Below, piece by piece: positions 44,521 to 55,477 of a stretch of 64,000 bases of DNA. Source of the stretch: Alcanivorax quisquiliarum (GTDB lineage: Bacteria; Pseudomonadota; Gammaproteobacteria; Pseudomonadales; Alcanivoracaceae); NCBI RefSeq assembly GCF_023051175.1, contig NZ_JALKII010000001.1, positions 372,001-436,000 of the forward strand. Direction: 5' to 3'. The notes beneath the pieces were generated by a model that was given only the letters and a program-made list of their open reading frames with translations, had not been told where the DNA came from and did no database searches. Each line of letters opens with the position of its first letter. Position 1 is the stretch's first letter. The translations under genes were made by a program, and so were the position numbers.

Positions 44521-46437
44521 TCAGTCTTCGATCTCACCCATCAGGCGTTCGTTATAAATGCGCACGTCGCCCTCTTCGCGCAGCAAGGTAACCACCTGAC
44601 GGAAACTTGCCGCACCCGCCAGTTCGCCTAGCTGCCCCAGCGCCGCAGCCCGCTGGGCGGCAGTCAGCCCTTGCGGGTTGCCATCACGCACCGAGTCCAG
44701 CGAGATTGCCGCCAGGTCGCCATTGCCCATGCGCACTATCTGTACCGCCGGCTGGCTATCCGCAGCAGGACGTGGCAAACGGAATACCCGCTCCACAAGC
44801 TCTGTTTCCGGCTGGCTGCCGCCACGCTCCAGGTTTTCCGCGCTGATCACGTCCTGACGCCACAGGCCGGCCAGGCGAGCGAGATCGGCCCCTTCCGCAA
44901 GGGCAGCCTCACCTTCGGCAGCCAGCTCGTCCAGCCGCGCCTGAGCGGCCGCGAGCGCCAGGTGCCGGGCAATATCCTCGCGCACTTCAACCAGCGGAAT
45001 CTCTTCCTCCGGCCGGCTGCCTGCCACCCGGACTACTACGTAACGACCCTGGCCAAGCTCGATCAGAGCGCTGTTGCGCTCCCCTTCCAGCACCGCGCGA
45101 TCGCTCAACGCCCGGCGTACTGCTGGCTCGGCTGCGATATCCACCGGTTGTCCCAGCGGGAAGAAGGGCGTCTTTTGCAGCGACACACCAAGCGTTTCCG
45201 CCGGCACCGACAGATCCGCATGCTCGAACGCCAGCTCTTCCAGTTGACGCACATCTTCGGACAACCGCATCTCGGCGCGAGCCACTTTCAGCTCTTCTTC
45301 AATCTCGTCACGCATTGCGTCGAAGGTGGGCAGGGTGCGGCGATTGATCGAGGTCACTACCAGCAGATGCACGCCGTCATCGGTCGCGATCGGTTGCGAC
45401 ACCTCGCCTTCTTCGAGCGTAAAGGCAACCTGATCGAGGCTCGCCGGCAGGTCGCCGCGGCCGACCAGGCCCAGCACGCCACCCAGTGACGCGCTGGCAG
45501 CGTCGTCCGAGTGCTCACGCGCAAGCTCTGCAAACTCGGCGCCGCCGACGATCTGTTCACGCAATGCCTCAGCCCGTGCAAGCATGTCATCGCCGCCTGT
45601 CAGCAGAATATGGGAAACGCGACGGCGCTCCTGCTGCTCGGCCACATTCCGGAACATCTGCTCACGAACTTCATATTCTTCACGCAGCTGTTCTTCGGTG
45701 AGCTGGACATCATCCAGATAAGCGCTACGGCTGAGGTCGATATACTCCAGCTGATATTCCGGCGGACGGATAAAATCCTCCGGCGTGCTGTGGTAGAACG
45801 CCTCGACCTGCTCGTCGGAAATATCGAATTCCGGCACCAGGCTCTCGGCGGAAATACGGATATAGGAAATATCACGGCGCTGCTCGCCAAGCCGCCGCAG
45901 ATCCTCAAGCTCGTAAGGCAGACCGAACGCGGTATCTTCATAACCGGCACGGAACTGATTCATCAGCATTTCGTCGCGCAGCAACGACATATAACCGCTT
46001 GGCGTCTGGCCCATGGTGCGCACGGTGCGATCAAACTGCTGCTGGGAGAAGCGGCCGTTCTGATCGTGGAACTCCGGGATTTGCAGAATGGTGCGGCCCG
46101 CCTGTTCATCGGAGATGACCATGCCGGCATCGCTGGCAGCTGTCAGCACGAGCACATTGTTGACCATGCCCTGCAATACCATGCCCGGATTGATGAAGTT
46201 GTCCAGCAGTTGCGGATCAAGCTCCGGCGACTGCTGACGCAATGCCAGCCGGGTACGCTGCACCCGGTCGTCCACCACCGCACGGTAGATGTCGTTGCCT
46301 TCGACCCGGGCCACAACATCGCCACCACCCCCGCCAGTGAAGTAGCCATAAAATGCGGAAATAATGAACGGCAAGATAATTGCCGCCAGCAAGATCTTGC
46401 CCCCTGTTCCGCGCAAGAAGTTTCTGAACCCCTGCAT
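44521..46437 (-). CDS. ppiD: Periplasmic folding chaperone PpiD
   Basis: A 638-residue inner-membrane-anchored chaperone that meets proteins leaving the Sec translocon. One N-terminal helix (KILLAAIILPFIISAFYGYF, about residues 14-33) is followed by a SurA-like N-domain and a single parvulin domain (about 265-360: RRVSHILLTGGDDML to GVHLLVVTSI). A long C-terminal region with further SurA-like helices follows. In E. coli the PpiD parvulin domain is catalytically poor. It has its own promoter (46582-46610) with a leader of roughly 140 nt and ends at the shared terminator with fabI. Confidence 0.94.
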   Translation of the reverse strand: MQGFRNFLRGTGGKILLAAIILPFIISAFYGYFTGGGGGDVVARVEGNDIYRAVVDDRVQRTRLALRQQSPELDPQLLDNFINPGMVLQGMVNNVLVLTAASDAGMVISDEQAGRTILQIPEFHDQNGRFSQQQFDRTVRTMGQTPSGYMSLLRDEMLMNQFRAGYEDTAFGLPYELEDLRRLGEQRRDISYIRISAESLVPEFDISDEQVEAFYHSTPEDFIRPPEYQLEYIDLSRSAYLDDVQLTEEQLREEYEVREQMFRNVAEQQERRRVSHILLTGGDDMLARAEALREQIVGGAEFAELAREHSDDAASASLGGVLGLVGRGDLPASLDQVAFTLEEGEVSQPIATDDGVHLLVVTSINRRTLPTFDAMRDEIEEELKVARAEMRLSEDVRQLEELAFEHADLSVPAETLGVSLQKTPFFPLGQPVDIAAEPAVRRALSDRAVLEGERNSALIELGQGRYVVVRVAGSRPEEEIPLVEVREDIARHLALAAAQARLDELAAEGEAALAEGADLARLAGLWRQDVISAENLERGGSQPETELVERVFRLPRPAADSQPAVQIVRMGNGDLAAISLDSVRDGNPQGLTAAQRAAALGQLGELAGAASFRQVVTLLREEGDVRIYNERLMGEIED

Positions 46438-46581
46438 TACTTTCTCCGTCTTGCGGGCCCCCTCACCGGCTCATGCCACCGCACGGCGCCCTGACCCCAG
46501 GGGCACCGCCTCGGCCGCAATCAGGTGGAACACCCCATTGTTGGCTGGCCCGGTCTGGCCGGGGTTTTGAGCGAGCTCGTA

Positions 46582-46610
46582 TATATAGGCTAGTCGAAGC
46601 CAGCTGACAA
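46582..46610 (-). promoter_or_regulatory. Predicted sigma-70 promoter of ppiD
   Basis: On the minus strand TTGTCA, a 17-bp spacer and TATATA occur 145 nt upstream of the ppiD start. The 556-bp spacer between ppiD and the tRNA-Asp terminator shows no gene that I can support. Confidence 0.65.
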
Positions 46611-46993
46611 CAGCCACCCTCGACAAGCCGGTGAAAAGCATCATTCTGCCATGCCTGCGCGGCCACACTTGCCGGCACTGGCACGGCGCCACCTGGGCTC
46701 CTTGCTGTCCGGGCAGCGAGCTGTTCATGCACTCGAGCAGGGCTTTGCCTGCCTTACTTGAGAAAACACCCTGAAGTATCAACAGGCGCGCCATTTCGCT
46801 TCGCGCAGAACAGAAACGGCAAACTGGTGCTCGCGATCACTGCTACCCGCATCAGCTCGGCTATGCCTTGCAGTGCTGGTGGCGCTGCGACGTTCAGGCC
46901 CGGTACACATCTCACTCCCGCCGCCCTCACTCGCCCTCACCCACTTACAGACAAGCCGGCATCCGGCCGCTACAACACAAAACAGCACGAAAT

Positions 46994-47022
46994 AAAAAAG
47001 CGTATCCTGATGGATACGCTTT
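46994..47022 (-). terminator. Terminator after hupB/tRNA-Asp
   Basis: On the minus strand the stem AAAGCGTATCC/GGATACGCTTT closes a short loop and runs into T6. It starts 4 nt after the tRNA-Asp CCA end and is the only terminator seen for hupB and the tRNA. Confidence 0.88.
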
Positions 47023-47026
47023 GTTA

Positions 47027-47103
47027 TGGCGGAGCGGACGGGGCTCGAACCCGCGACCCCCGGCGTGACAGGCCGGTATTCTAACCAACTGAACTACCGC
47101 TCC
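47027..47103 (-). tRNA. tRNA-Asp, anticodon GTC
   Basis: A 77-nt cloverleaf with encoded CCA. The acceptor stem begins GGAGCGG and pairs with CCGCTCC. The anticodon loop CTGTCAC gives GTC, and the sequence is nearly that of E. coli tRNA-Asp. Its 5' end is 10 nt after the hupB stop codon. Confidence 0.98.
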
Positions 47104-47113
47104 GGTACTCGGC

Positions 47114-47386
47114 TCAGTTCACTGCATCCTTGAGCGCTTTGCCAGCCTTGAAGCCCGGCACATTCGCGGCAGCGATCTTGATGGTTTGTCCTGTCTGCGG
47201 GTTACGACCTTCACGCTCGGCACGCTGTTTCACGGCAAAGGTGCCGAAGCCTACCAGCGATACACTGTCACCTTCTTTGAGAGCCTTGGTAATGGCTTCA
47301 ATCGTGGCATCCAGTGCGCGACCGGCATCAGCCTTGGAAATATCAGCTGTCGCTGCGATAGCATCAATCAGTTCTGATTTGTTCAC
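47114..47386 (-). CDS. hupB: DNA-binding protein HU-beta
   Basis: A 90-residue histone-like nucleoid protein, exactly the usual HU length. Landmarks are [26 protein letters not shown], the GFGTF hinge in [26 protein letters not shown], and the DNA-binding arm [11 protein letters not shown] with the intercalating Pro. The start is GTG 47386, placed 7 nt after AGGGGA; an upstream in-frame ATG would add 16 foreign residues. A near-consensus promoter lies at 47456-47484. tRNA-Asp follows 10 nt after the stop. Confidence 0.96.
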   Translation of the reverse strand: MNKSELIDAIAATADISKADAGRALDATIEAITKALKEGDSVSLVGFGTFAVKQRAEREGRNPQTGQTIKIAAANVPGFKAGKALKDAVN

Positions 47387-47455
47387 AAAAATCCCCTTTT
47401 TTGATTTCCGGTTTTCCACTGGAGCGCTCAGCACGTCCCTGCAACGGAAGCCGCC

Positions 47456-47484
47456 TTTATACCAACGAGCCTGAAACCCGTCAA
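47456..47484 (-). promoter_or_regulatory. Predicted sigma-70 promoter of hupB
   Basis: On the minus strand TTGACG, a 17-bp spacer and TATAAA lie 70 nt before the GTG start. This is close to consensus, consistent with abundant HU expression. Confidence 0.8.
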
Positions 47485-47519
47485 GGAAGCGCCGCTGCTA
47501 TCCGGCTGAGCGTTTACAA

Positions 47520-47547
47520 TTGCTGATCATTGTCAGCAGATCAGCAA
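47520..47547 (-). terminator. Inverted repeat after lon (possible terminator)
   Basis: A perfect 9-bp stem TTGCTGATC/GATCAGCAA with a 10-nt loop lies about 37 nt after the lon stop. The following minus-strand bases (TTGTAAACG) are a poor U-run. Confidence 0.4.
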
Positions 47548-47583
47548 CATTTGCCCACTGTCGGGTAGCATTGAATGCATTCG

Positions 47584-49980
<2,397 letters not shown>

Positions 49981-50008
49981 GACAGGCCTCTCACCAAGTC
50001 TTCGATTG

Positions 50009-50030
50009 CGCCCCGGATCAATCCGGGGCG
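50009..50030 (-). promoter_or_regulatory. Hairpin centred on the clpX stop codon (clpX-lon junction)
   Basis: A perfect 9-bp GC-rich stem CGCCCCGGA/TCCGGGGCG holds the clpX TGA in its 4-nt loop. No U-run follows. It could modulate readthrough into lon or protect processed mRNA ends. Confidence 0.5.
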
Positions 50031-51322
50031 ACCTTGGAAGGCTGCTCGCTGCGTTCATAAATCAGCAGCGGCTCGGATTCGCCCCGGATCGTTGCTGCAT
50101 CGATCACCACCTTCGCCACACCCTCCTGGGACGGCACATCGTACATGGTGTCGAGCAACACGTTCTCAAGGATGGATCGCAGCCCACGGGCGCCGGTTTT
50201 ACGCTCCATCGCTTTCAGCGCCACCGCCCTCAATGCATCTTCACGGAAATCAAGCTCAACGCCTTCCATATCGAACAAGCGCCCATACTGTTTGGTCAGG
50301 GCATTGCGCGGCTCGGACAGGATCTGCACCAGCGCATCTTCGGAAAGCTCTTCCAATGTGGCGATAACGGGCAAGCGGCCGATGAACTCGGGAATCAGAC
50401 CGAACTTGATCAGATCCTCCGGCTCCACGCCGACCAGCGTCTGGCCCACGCTCACCGTACCATCCTTGCTCTTCACCTCGGCAGAAAACCCGATACCGCC
50501 CTTCTCCGAACGGTCGCGAATGATTTTCTCCAGCCCCGCAAACGCACCCCCACAGATGAACAGGATGTTCGACGTATCCACTTGCAGGAATTCCTGCTGC
50601 GGATGCTTGCGGCCACCTTGCGGCGGCACCGAGGCAACAGTGCCCTCGATCAGCTTCAGTAATGCCTGCTGCACACCCTCGCCGGACACATCGCGGGTAA
50701 TGGAGGGGTTGTCGGACTTGCGCGAGATTTTGTCGATCTCGTCGATATAGACGATGCCCATCTGGGCGCGCTCGACGTCGTAATCACATTTCTGCAACAG
50801 CTTTTGAATAATATTCTCGACGTCTTCGCCCACATAGCCGGCTTCCGTCAGCGTAGTGGCATCGGCGATGGTGAAGGGCACATTGAGCAGCCGCGCCAGT
50901 GTTTCCGCCAGCAGCGTCTTGCCACTGCCGGTCGGGCCGATCAGCAGAATGTTGCTCTTGCCAAGCTCGATGTCTTCGCCTTTCTTGCCGCCCTTGGCCG
51001 GCTTGCCGCCGCCGCCGCGCAACCGTTTGTAATGGTTGTACACCGCAACAGACAGAACTCTTTTGGCACGCTCCTGGCCGATCACATAATCATCCAGGGT
51101 GTGCTTGATCTCGTGAGGCTTCGGCAGCCGCTGGGATTCTTCATCCGCCGAGTCGTCACTGACCTCTTCACGAATGATGTCGTTACACAGGTCCACGCAC
51201 TCGTCGCAAATAAACACCGAGGGGCCGGCGATCAACTTGCGCACTTCATGCTGGCTCTTGCCGCAAAACGAGCAGTACAACAGCTTGCCGTCTTCGCTCT
51301 TTCCGCCGGTATGATCAGTCAT
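50018..51322 (-). CDS. clpX: ATP-dependent Clp protease ATP-binding subunit ClpX
   Basis: A 434-residue AAA+ unfoldase that feeds substrates to ClpP. The N-terminal C4 zinc domain is visible ([16 protein letters not shown], then [10 protein letters not shown]). Walker A is GPTGSGKT, Walker [11 protein letters not shown], and the pore loop GYVGED. The IGF-type loop that docks to ClpP is present as IGFSAEV, and the C-terminal sensor-2 segment is [10 protein letters not shown]. It lies 132 bp downstream of clpP and before lon. Confidence 0.97.
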   Translation of the reverse strand: MTDHTGGKSEDGKLLYCSFCGKSQHEVRKLIAGPSVFICDECVDLCNDIIREEVSDDSADEESQRLPKPHEIKHTLDDYVIGQERAKRVLSVAVYNHYKRLRGGGGKPAKGGKKGEDIELGKSNILLIGPTGSGKTLLAETLARLLNVPFTIADATTLTEAGYVGEDVENIIQKLLQKCDYDVERAQMGIVYIDEIDKISRKSDNPSITRDVSGEGVQQALLKLIEGTVASVPPQGGRKHPQQEFLQVDTSNILFICGGAFAGLEKIIRDRSEKGGIGFSAEVKSKDGTVSVGQTLVGVEPEDLIKFGLIPEFIGRLPVIATLEELSEDALVQILSEPRNALTKQYGRLFDMEGVELDFREDALRAVALKAMERKTGARGLRSILENVLLDTMYDVPSQEGVAKVVIDAATIRGESEPLLIYERSEQPSKVAPD

Positions 51323-51454
51323 CAGGATAGCCTCTCACTGCGCTCGTTACTGAAGATGCAGGCAGCAGCAGGGGTTTTCAAGACCCTGTGTCGCCCTGGC
51401 CGGGAGCCGCGCTGGTCAAAAAGCAGGCAGACCAGCGCAAGCACCTGGCATCAC

Positions 51455-52099
51455 TCAGGCTGCCCTTCTGCTAAGTACCTGATCCACAAGCCCGTATGCC
51501 TTGGCATCTTCGGCACTCATGAAATTGTCACGGTCGGTGTCCCGCTCGATCCGTTCGAGATCCGAACCGGTGTGATAGGCCATCAGCTCATTGAGCTTGG
51601 CTTTGATCTTGAGAATCTCCCGGGCGTGGATCTCGATATCCGAGGCCTGGCCCTGGAAGCCGCCCAGCGGCTGGTGGATCATGATGCGCGAGTTCGGCAA
51701 TGCGAAACGCTTGCCCTTCTCGCCAGCGGCGAGCAGAAACGCGCCCATGCTGGCCGCCTGGCCGATACACATGGTGGATACCGCCGGCTTGATGAACTGC
51801 ATGGTGTCGTAGATCGACATGCCTGCGGTCACCGATCCGCCGGGGCTGTTGATGTAAAGATGAATATCCTTGTCCGGGTTTTCCGACTCAAGAAACAGCA
51901 TCTGGGCGACAATCAGGTTCGCCATGTGATCTTCCACCTGGCCGACCAGGAAGATGACGCGCTCTTTCAGGAGCCGGGAGTAGATGTCAAACGACCGCTC
52001 GCCACGGGCTGTCTGCTCGATCACCATCGGCACCAGGCCCAGAGCAGAAGTATCCTGCCCGCCGGTGGCCATGGAAGACATTGCGCTCAAATCAATCAT
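51455..52099 (-). CDS. clpP: ATP-dependent Clp protease proteolytic subunit ClpP
   Basis: A 214-residue serine peptidase that forms the tetradecameric chamber of ClpXP. The catalytic triad is Ser117 ([11 protein letters not shown]), His142 ([10 protein letters not shown]) and Asp191 ([12 protein letters not shown]). ATG 52099 is preceded by CAGGAA. A -10-like CATAAT (52136-52141 on the minus strand) puts the transcript start after the more upstream in-frame ATG at 52135, supporting this start. Its N-terminus includes a short propeptide before LVPMVIEQT. It follows the tig terminator and heads clpP-clpX-lon. Confidence 0.96.
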   Translation of the reverse strand: MIDLSAMSSMATGGQDTSALGLVPMVIEQTARGERSFDIYSRLLKERVIFLVGQVEDHMANLIVAQMLFLESENPDKDIHLYINSPGGSVTAGMSIYDTMQFIKPAVSTMCIGQAASMGAFLLAAGEKGKRFALPNSRIMIHQPLGGFQGQASDIEIHAREILKIKAKLNELMAYHTGSDLERIERDTDRDNFMSAEDAKAYGLVDQVLSRRAA

Positions 52100-52135
52100 T
52101 CGCGATTCCTGCGTAAAATTAATGCTTGCCGGCAT

Positions 52136-52141
52136 ATTATG
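52136..52141 (-). promoter_or_regulatory. -10 box of clpP
   Basis: CATAAT on the minus strand, 36 nt before the clpP ATG; TTTATG about 19 bp upstream could serve as a weak -35. Confidence 0.45.
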
Positions 52142-52235
52142 CCCGCCCCTGCGGCACGTCCATAAAGAGGGGAAGAATAAGGCCCCGGTTGCACAAAACT
52201 TGCACAGATGCAGCTCAAAGTGCGCCAAAACCACG

Positions 52236-52261
52236 AAAAACGGGGCCTAATGGCCCCGTTT
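52236..52261 (-). terminator. Terminator after tig
   Basis: On the minus strand the stem CGGGGCC/GGCCCCG, extended by AA/TT pairs, closes the loop TTAG and ends in T5. It separates tig from clpP. Confidence 0.85.
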
Positions 52262-52286
52262 CTTGTAAGGGTTTCAGGCTTTTGCC

Positions 52287-53612
52287 TCACTCGGCATCCG
52301 CCTGCTCCTCCTGGGGCGGCCGCACCGCTTCTTCATAATTCATGGTACGGGTGTTCACTGTTGCGCTTGCCAGTACCAGCTCTACCACCTGTTCTTCCAG
52401 CACGCCGCCTTCAATCTGTTGCAGTTGCTGCTGGTTGCTATACACCCAGTTCACCACTTCTTCCGGCTGCTCGTACTGGGACGCAATTTCCTCTACCTGG
52501 GCGCGCACCCGATCCTGATCAACTTTCAGCTCATGCTGCTCCAGGATCTGACGCACCACCAGGCCCAGCCGCACGCTGCGCTCGGCCTGCTCGGTGAACA
52601 GCTCCGCCGGCAACATGTCGGCATTGAAATTCTGCGCACCGGCACCAAACTGCTGCACCATTTGCTGGCGCATACGGTTCACTTCGCCGTTCACCAGTGT
52701 GCCGGGCACATCAAATTCGTGCAGTTTGACCAGGCTGTTCATCACCTGCTCTTTGACCTTGCTACGCACCGCGTTCTTCAGCTCGCGCTCCATGTTCTTG
52801 CGCACTTCGGCGCGGAACTCATCCAGGCTGCCATTCTTGACACCAAACAGCGCCATGAACGCATCGTCCACTTCCGGCAGACGGCGTTGCTCGACCTTGT
52901 TCACGGTAATGCTGAACTGCGCTGCCTTGCCTTTGAGCTCCTCGGCCTGATAATCCTCCGGGAAGGTCACGTCGATAACCTTTTCATCGCCGGCCTTCAG
53001 CCCCACGATGCCATCTTCAAAGCCCGGAATCATTTGCCCCGAGCCTAGTACCAGGTCTTGTCCGCTGGCGCTGCCGCCTTCGAACTCTTCACCATCCACC
53101 CGGCCGACATAATCGATATTGACGCGATCATCGTTTGCGGCGGCGCCTTCTTTCTCGGCCCAGTCTGCGCGCTGCTGGCGCAGATTTTCGATCATCTGCT
53201 CCACATCGGCATCAGTGATTTCCGCTTCCGGCTTCTCGACAGTGATGGCATCGAACGATGCCAGCGACACCTCGGGATACACCTCGAACGTGGCGACAAA
53301 CTCCAGATCCTTGCCCGGCTCGGCCGGCTTCGGCTCGAACGTCGGCAAACCTGCCGGCTCGATTTTTTCCTGCTGCACTGCCTTGATGAAGCTGTCGCGC
53401 ATCAGTTCATCGAGCACCTCTGCACGCACCGCGCGGCCGAAGCGGCGCTTCACCTCCGCCATCGGCACCTTGCCGGGGCGAAAACCGTCCAGACGCAGGT
53501 TCTTGCGTGCGTCCTGAAGCCGAGCTTCGACGGTGGATTCCAGTTGTTCGGCGGGCACACCAGCGGTCAGACGCCGTTCCAGACCTGAAGTCGCTTCGAC
53601 AGAAACCTGCAT
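52287..53612 (-). CDS. tig: Trigger factor
   Basis: A 441-residue ribosome-bound chaperone and prolyl isomerase. The N-terminal ribosome-binding domain carries the signature FRPGKVP (GFRPGKVPMAEVKRRFG). The FKBP-type domain spans about residues 155-245 (NDDRVNIDYVGRVDGEEFEGG to LKGKAAQFSITVNKVE). The rest is the helical arm domain. ATG 53612 follows GAGGAAG; the frame is open far upstream, but only this start gives the known MQVSVEATSGLERRL N-terminus. It lies after the tRNA-Pro/Arg/His cluster, with its own promoter. Confidence 0.97.
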   Translation of the reverse strand: MQVSVEATSGLERRLTAGVPAEQLESTVEARLQDARKNLRLDGFRPGKVPMAEVKRRFGRAVRAEVLDELMRDSFIKAVQQEKIEPAGLPTFEPKPAEPGKDLEFVATFEVYPEVSLASFDAITVEKPEAEITDADVEQMIENLRQQRADWAEKEGAAANDDRVNIDYVGRVDGEEFEGGSASGQDLVLGSGQMIPGFEDGIVGLKAGDEKVIDVTFPEDYQAEELKGKAAQFSITVNKVEQRRLPEVDDAFMALFGVKNGSLDEFRAEVRKNMERELKNAVRSKVKEQVMNSLVKLHEFDVPGTLVNGEVNRMRQQMVQQFGAGAQNFNADMLPAELFTEQAERSVRLGLVVRQILEQHELKVDQDRVRAQVEEIASQYEQPEEVVNWVYSNQQQLQQIEGGVLEEQVVELVLASATVNTRTMNYEEAVRPPQEEQADAE

Positions 53613-53690
53613 AACTTCCTCTTTGTACAAGCTGAAAATTCGGTGACGGACGGCGGCCCGATAATGGCTGGCGCCCCGGAAAGGGGCGGA

Positions 53691-53719
53691 ATTATAGCGG
53701 AATAGCCTCGGCCCGACCA
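53691..53719 (-). promoter_or_regulatory. Predicted promoter of tig
   Basis: On the minus strand a perfect TATAAT lies 79 nt before the start, with TGGTCG at 17-bp spacing as a weak -35. A GC-rich hairpin (CCCC/GGGG, about 53672-53688) lies in the leader. Confidence 0.6.
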
Positions 53720-53833
53720 GACGCATGAAGAGTGCTTTCGACGCCTCCCGGCGAGCCTTGCCTGAGCTGCTCCGACGGCGCAAGGCAGCACGACTGACAT
53801 GCCGGACAGCTGTGCCGAGGCCGGCCCAGACAC

Positions 53834-53855
53834 AAAAAACCCGGCTCGTGCCGGG
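53834..53855 (-). terminator. Terminator of the tRNA-Pro/Arg/His cluster
   Basis: On the minus strand the stem CCCGGC/GCCGGG with loop ACGA is followed by T6. It lies 20 nt after the tRNA-His CCA. Confidence 0.9.
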
Positions 53856-53875
53856 CTTCGATTGATGCTGGAAAC

Positions 53876-53952
53876 TGGGGTGGCTGACGGGACTTGAACC
53901 CGCGACCACTGGAGTCACAATCCAGGGCTCTACCAACTGAGCTACAGCCACC
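53876..53952 (-). tRNA. tRNA-His, anticodon GTG
   Basis: 77 nt including encoded CCA. The acceptor stem has the extra G-1 characteristic of tRNA-His, paired with C73 (GGTGGCTG/CAGCCACC). The anticodon loop TTGTGAC gives GTG. Last of three tRNAs on this strand. Confidence 0.98.
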
Positions 53953-54134
53953 ATTGAACTGGTGTGGTTCCGCCTCGGCGGTTCCCGGAAACTTCTTGAG
54001 GCCAGCGGCACCGGCGCTCTTCTTCACCCGGCCACTTTTCTCTTGTGTATCTTGTGGCGTTCTATCATCTCGCTGCTGCCGCTGCTCGTGAAGCCGGCCA
54101 TGCAACGTCGACCATCATGGGCCGCTGCCATTAG

Positions 54135-54211
<77 letters not shown>

Positions 54212-54246
54212 ATCAAGCGAGCGACCCCACTTCCTTGCGGAAATAG

Positions 54247-54323
54247 TGGTCGGGGAGGAGGGATTTGAACCCCCGACATCCTGCTCCCAAAGCAGGCGCG
54301 CTACCAGGCTGCGCTACACCCCG
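54247..54323 (-). tRNA. tRNA-Pro, anticodon TGG
   Basis: 77 nt including encoded CCA. The acceptor stem begins CGGGGTG. The anticodon stem CCTGC/GCAGG encloses the loop TTTGGGA, giving TGG. It is the first gene of the cluster, 26 nt after the promoter -10 box. Confidence 0.98.
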
Positions 54324-54348
54324 AACTGAACTGCTCAAGCGAGGCGGC

Positions 54349-54377
54349 ATCATACTCGCGCCCCTCTGGAGCGTCAA
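54349..54377 (-). promoter_or_regulatory. Promoter of the tRNA-Pro/Arg/His cluster
   Basis: On the minus strand TTGACG, a 17-bp spacer and TATGAT. The region after the -10 is followed directly by the first tRNA. A GC-rich discriminator suggests stringent control, which is inference. Confidence 0.8.
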
Positions 54378-54413
54378 CGCGAAAAGCCGCCTTCGCGCTT
54401 TATAGTACGCATT

Positions 54414-54443
54414 TTGCACACTATTGCTCCAGCATGCGAGAAT
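54414..54443 (+). promoter_or_regulatory. Possible folD promoter
   Basis: TTGCAC, an 18-bp spacer and GAGAAT lie 86 nt before folD, divergent from the tRNA promoter. The -10 is a poor match. Confidence 0.3.
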
Positions 54444-54528
54444 CGCGCCTCGCCGGCACTCGGGGCCATGATGCCATCTTCCCCGGCGCGGCGTAACACC
54501 CTGGATCATCAATCTGCGGAGACACCCG

Positions 54529-55383
54529 ATGACTGCCCCCCTGGTTCTCGACGGCAAGACCCTGGCTCAGAAACACGAGGCTGCGATGCGTGCACGCGTC
54601 GCCGAGCTGCGAGAACGTGCCGATGGCCGCACGCCGATCCTGGCGACTATTCTGGTGGGTGCAGACCCGGCGTCCGCTACATACGTCAAAATGAAAGGCA
54701 ACGCCTGCGAGCGGGTGGGCATGGCCTCGCTGAAAATCGAGCTGCCTGATACCACCACCACTGCCGAACTGCTGGCGCAGATCGACGAGCTCAATCGCAA
54801 CCCGGATGTACACGGCATCCTGCTTCAGCATCCGGTGCCCGCGCAGATCGACGAACGGGCCTGCTTTGATGCCATTGCTCTGGAAAAAGACGTGGACGGC
54901 GTGACTTGCCTGGGTTTCGGCCGCATGAGCATGGGCGAGAGCGCCTATGGTTGCGCTACACCAAAAGGTATCATGCGCTTGCTGGAGCATTATCAGATAC
55001 CGCTGCAAGGCAAACACGCGGTGGTAGTCGGCCGCAGCCCGATCCTGGGTAAACCCATGGCGATGATGCTGCTTGGCGCCAACGCCACTGTGACTATCTG
55101 CCACTCTCGCACCGAGCGGCTGGCGGATCACATTCGACAGGCCGATATCGTGGTGGGCGCCGTGGGCAAACCGGAATTCATCAAGGCGGAATGGATCAAG
55201 GACGGCGCCGTCGTGGTAGACGCCGGCTACCACCCCGGCGGTGTGGGCGATATCGAGCTGGAGCCTCTGAAAGACCGGGTAGCCGCCTGGACGCCGGTGC
55301 CTGGCGGCGTTGGCCCGATGACCATCAACACGCTGATTTTCCAGACACTTGAGGCAGGCGAGAAAGCACTCGGCACCCCGTAA
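54529..55383 (+). CDS. folD: Bifunctional methylenetetrahydrofolate dehydrogenase/cyclohydrolase
   Basis: A 284-residue enzyme that interconverts 5,10-methylene-, methenyl- and 10-formyl-THF with NADP. The catalytic Lys lies in [16 protein letters not shown] (Lys about residue 54). [13 protein letters not shown] follows, then the Rossmann motif [18 protein letters not shown] and VDAGYHPGG. The C-terminal [17 protein letters not shown] is the second family signature. ATG 54529 follows GGAGA. It diverges from the tRNA cluster and converges with glnS across 94 nt. Confidence 0.97.
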   Translation: MTAPLVLDGKTLAQKHEAAMRARVAELRERADGRTPILATILVGADPASATYVKMKGNACERVGMASLKIELPDTTTTAELLAQIDELNRNPDVHGILLQHPVPAQIDERACFDAIALEKDVDGVTCLGFGRMSMGESAYGCATPKGIMRLLEHYQIPLQGKHAVVVGRSPILGKPMAMMLLGANATVTICHSRTERLADHIRQADIVVGAVGKPEFIKAEWIKDGAVVVDAGYHPGGVGDIELEPLKDRVAAWTPVPGGVGPMTINTLIFQTLEAGEKALGTP

Positions 55384-55477
55384 GCGCTGCCGCCTCCCTC
55401 GGCCACACAAATGAAAACGGCCCCCTCGCTTCGGCCAGGCACGCGAGGGGGCCGCCATTCCAGGCAACGCCACGCTG

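Noticed and set aside
49981-50058. Longer lon starting inside the end of clpX
   Set aside because: The extra 26 codons overlap clpX and a hairpin, and the GTG at 49980 with GAGAGG gives the usual Lon N-terminus and length.
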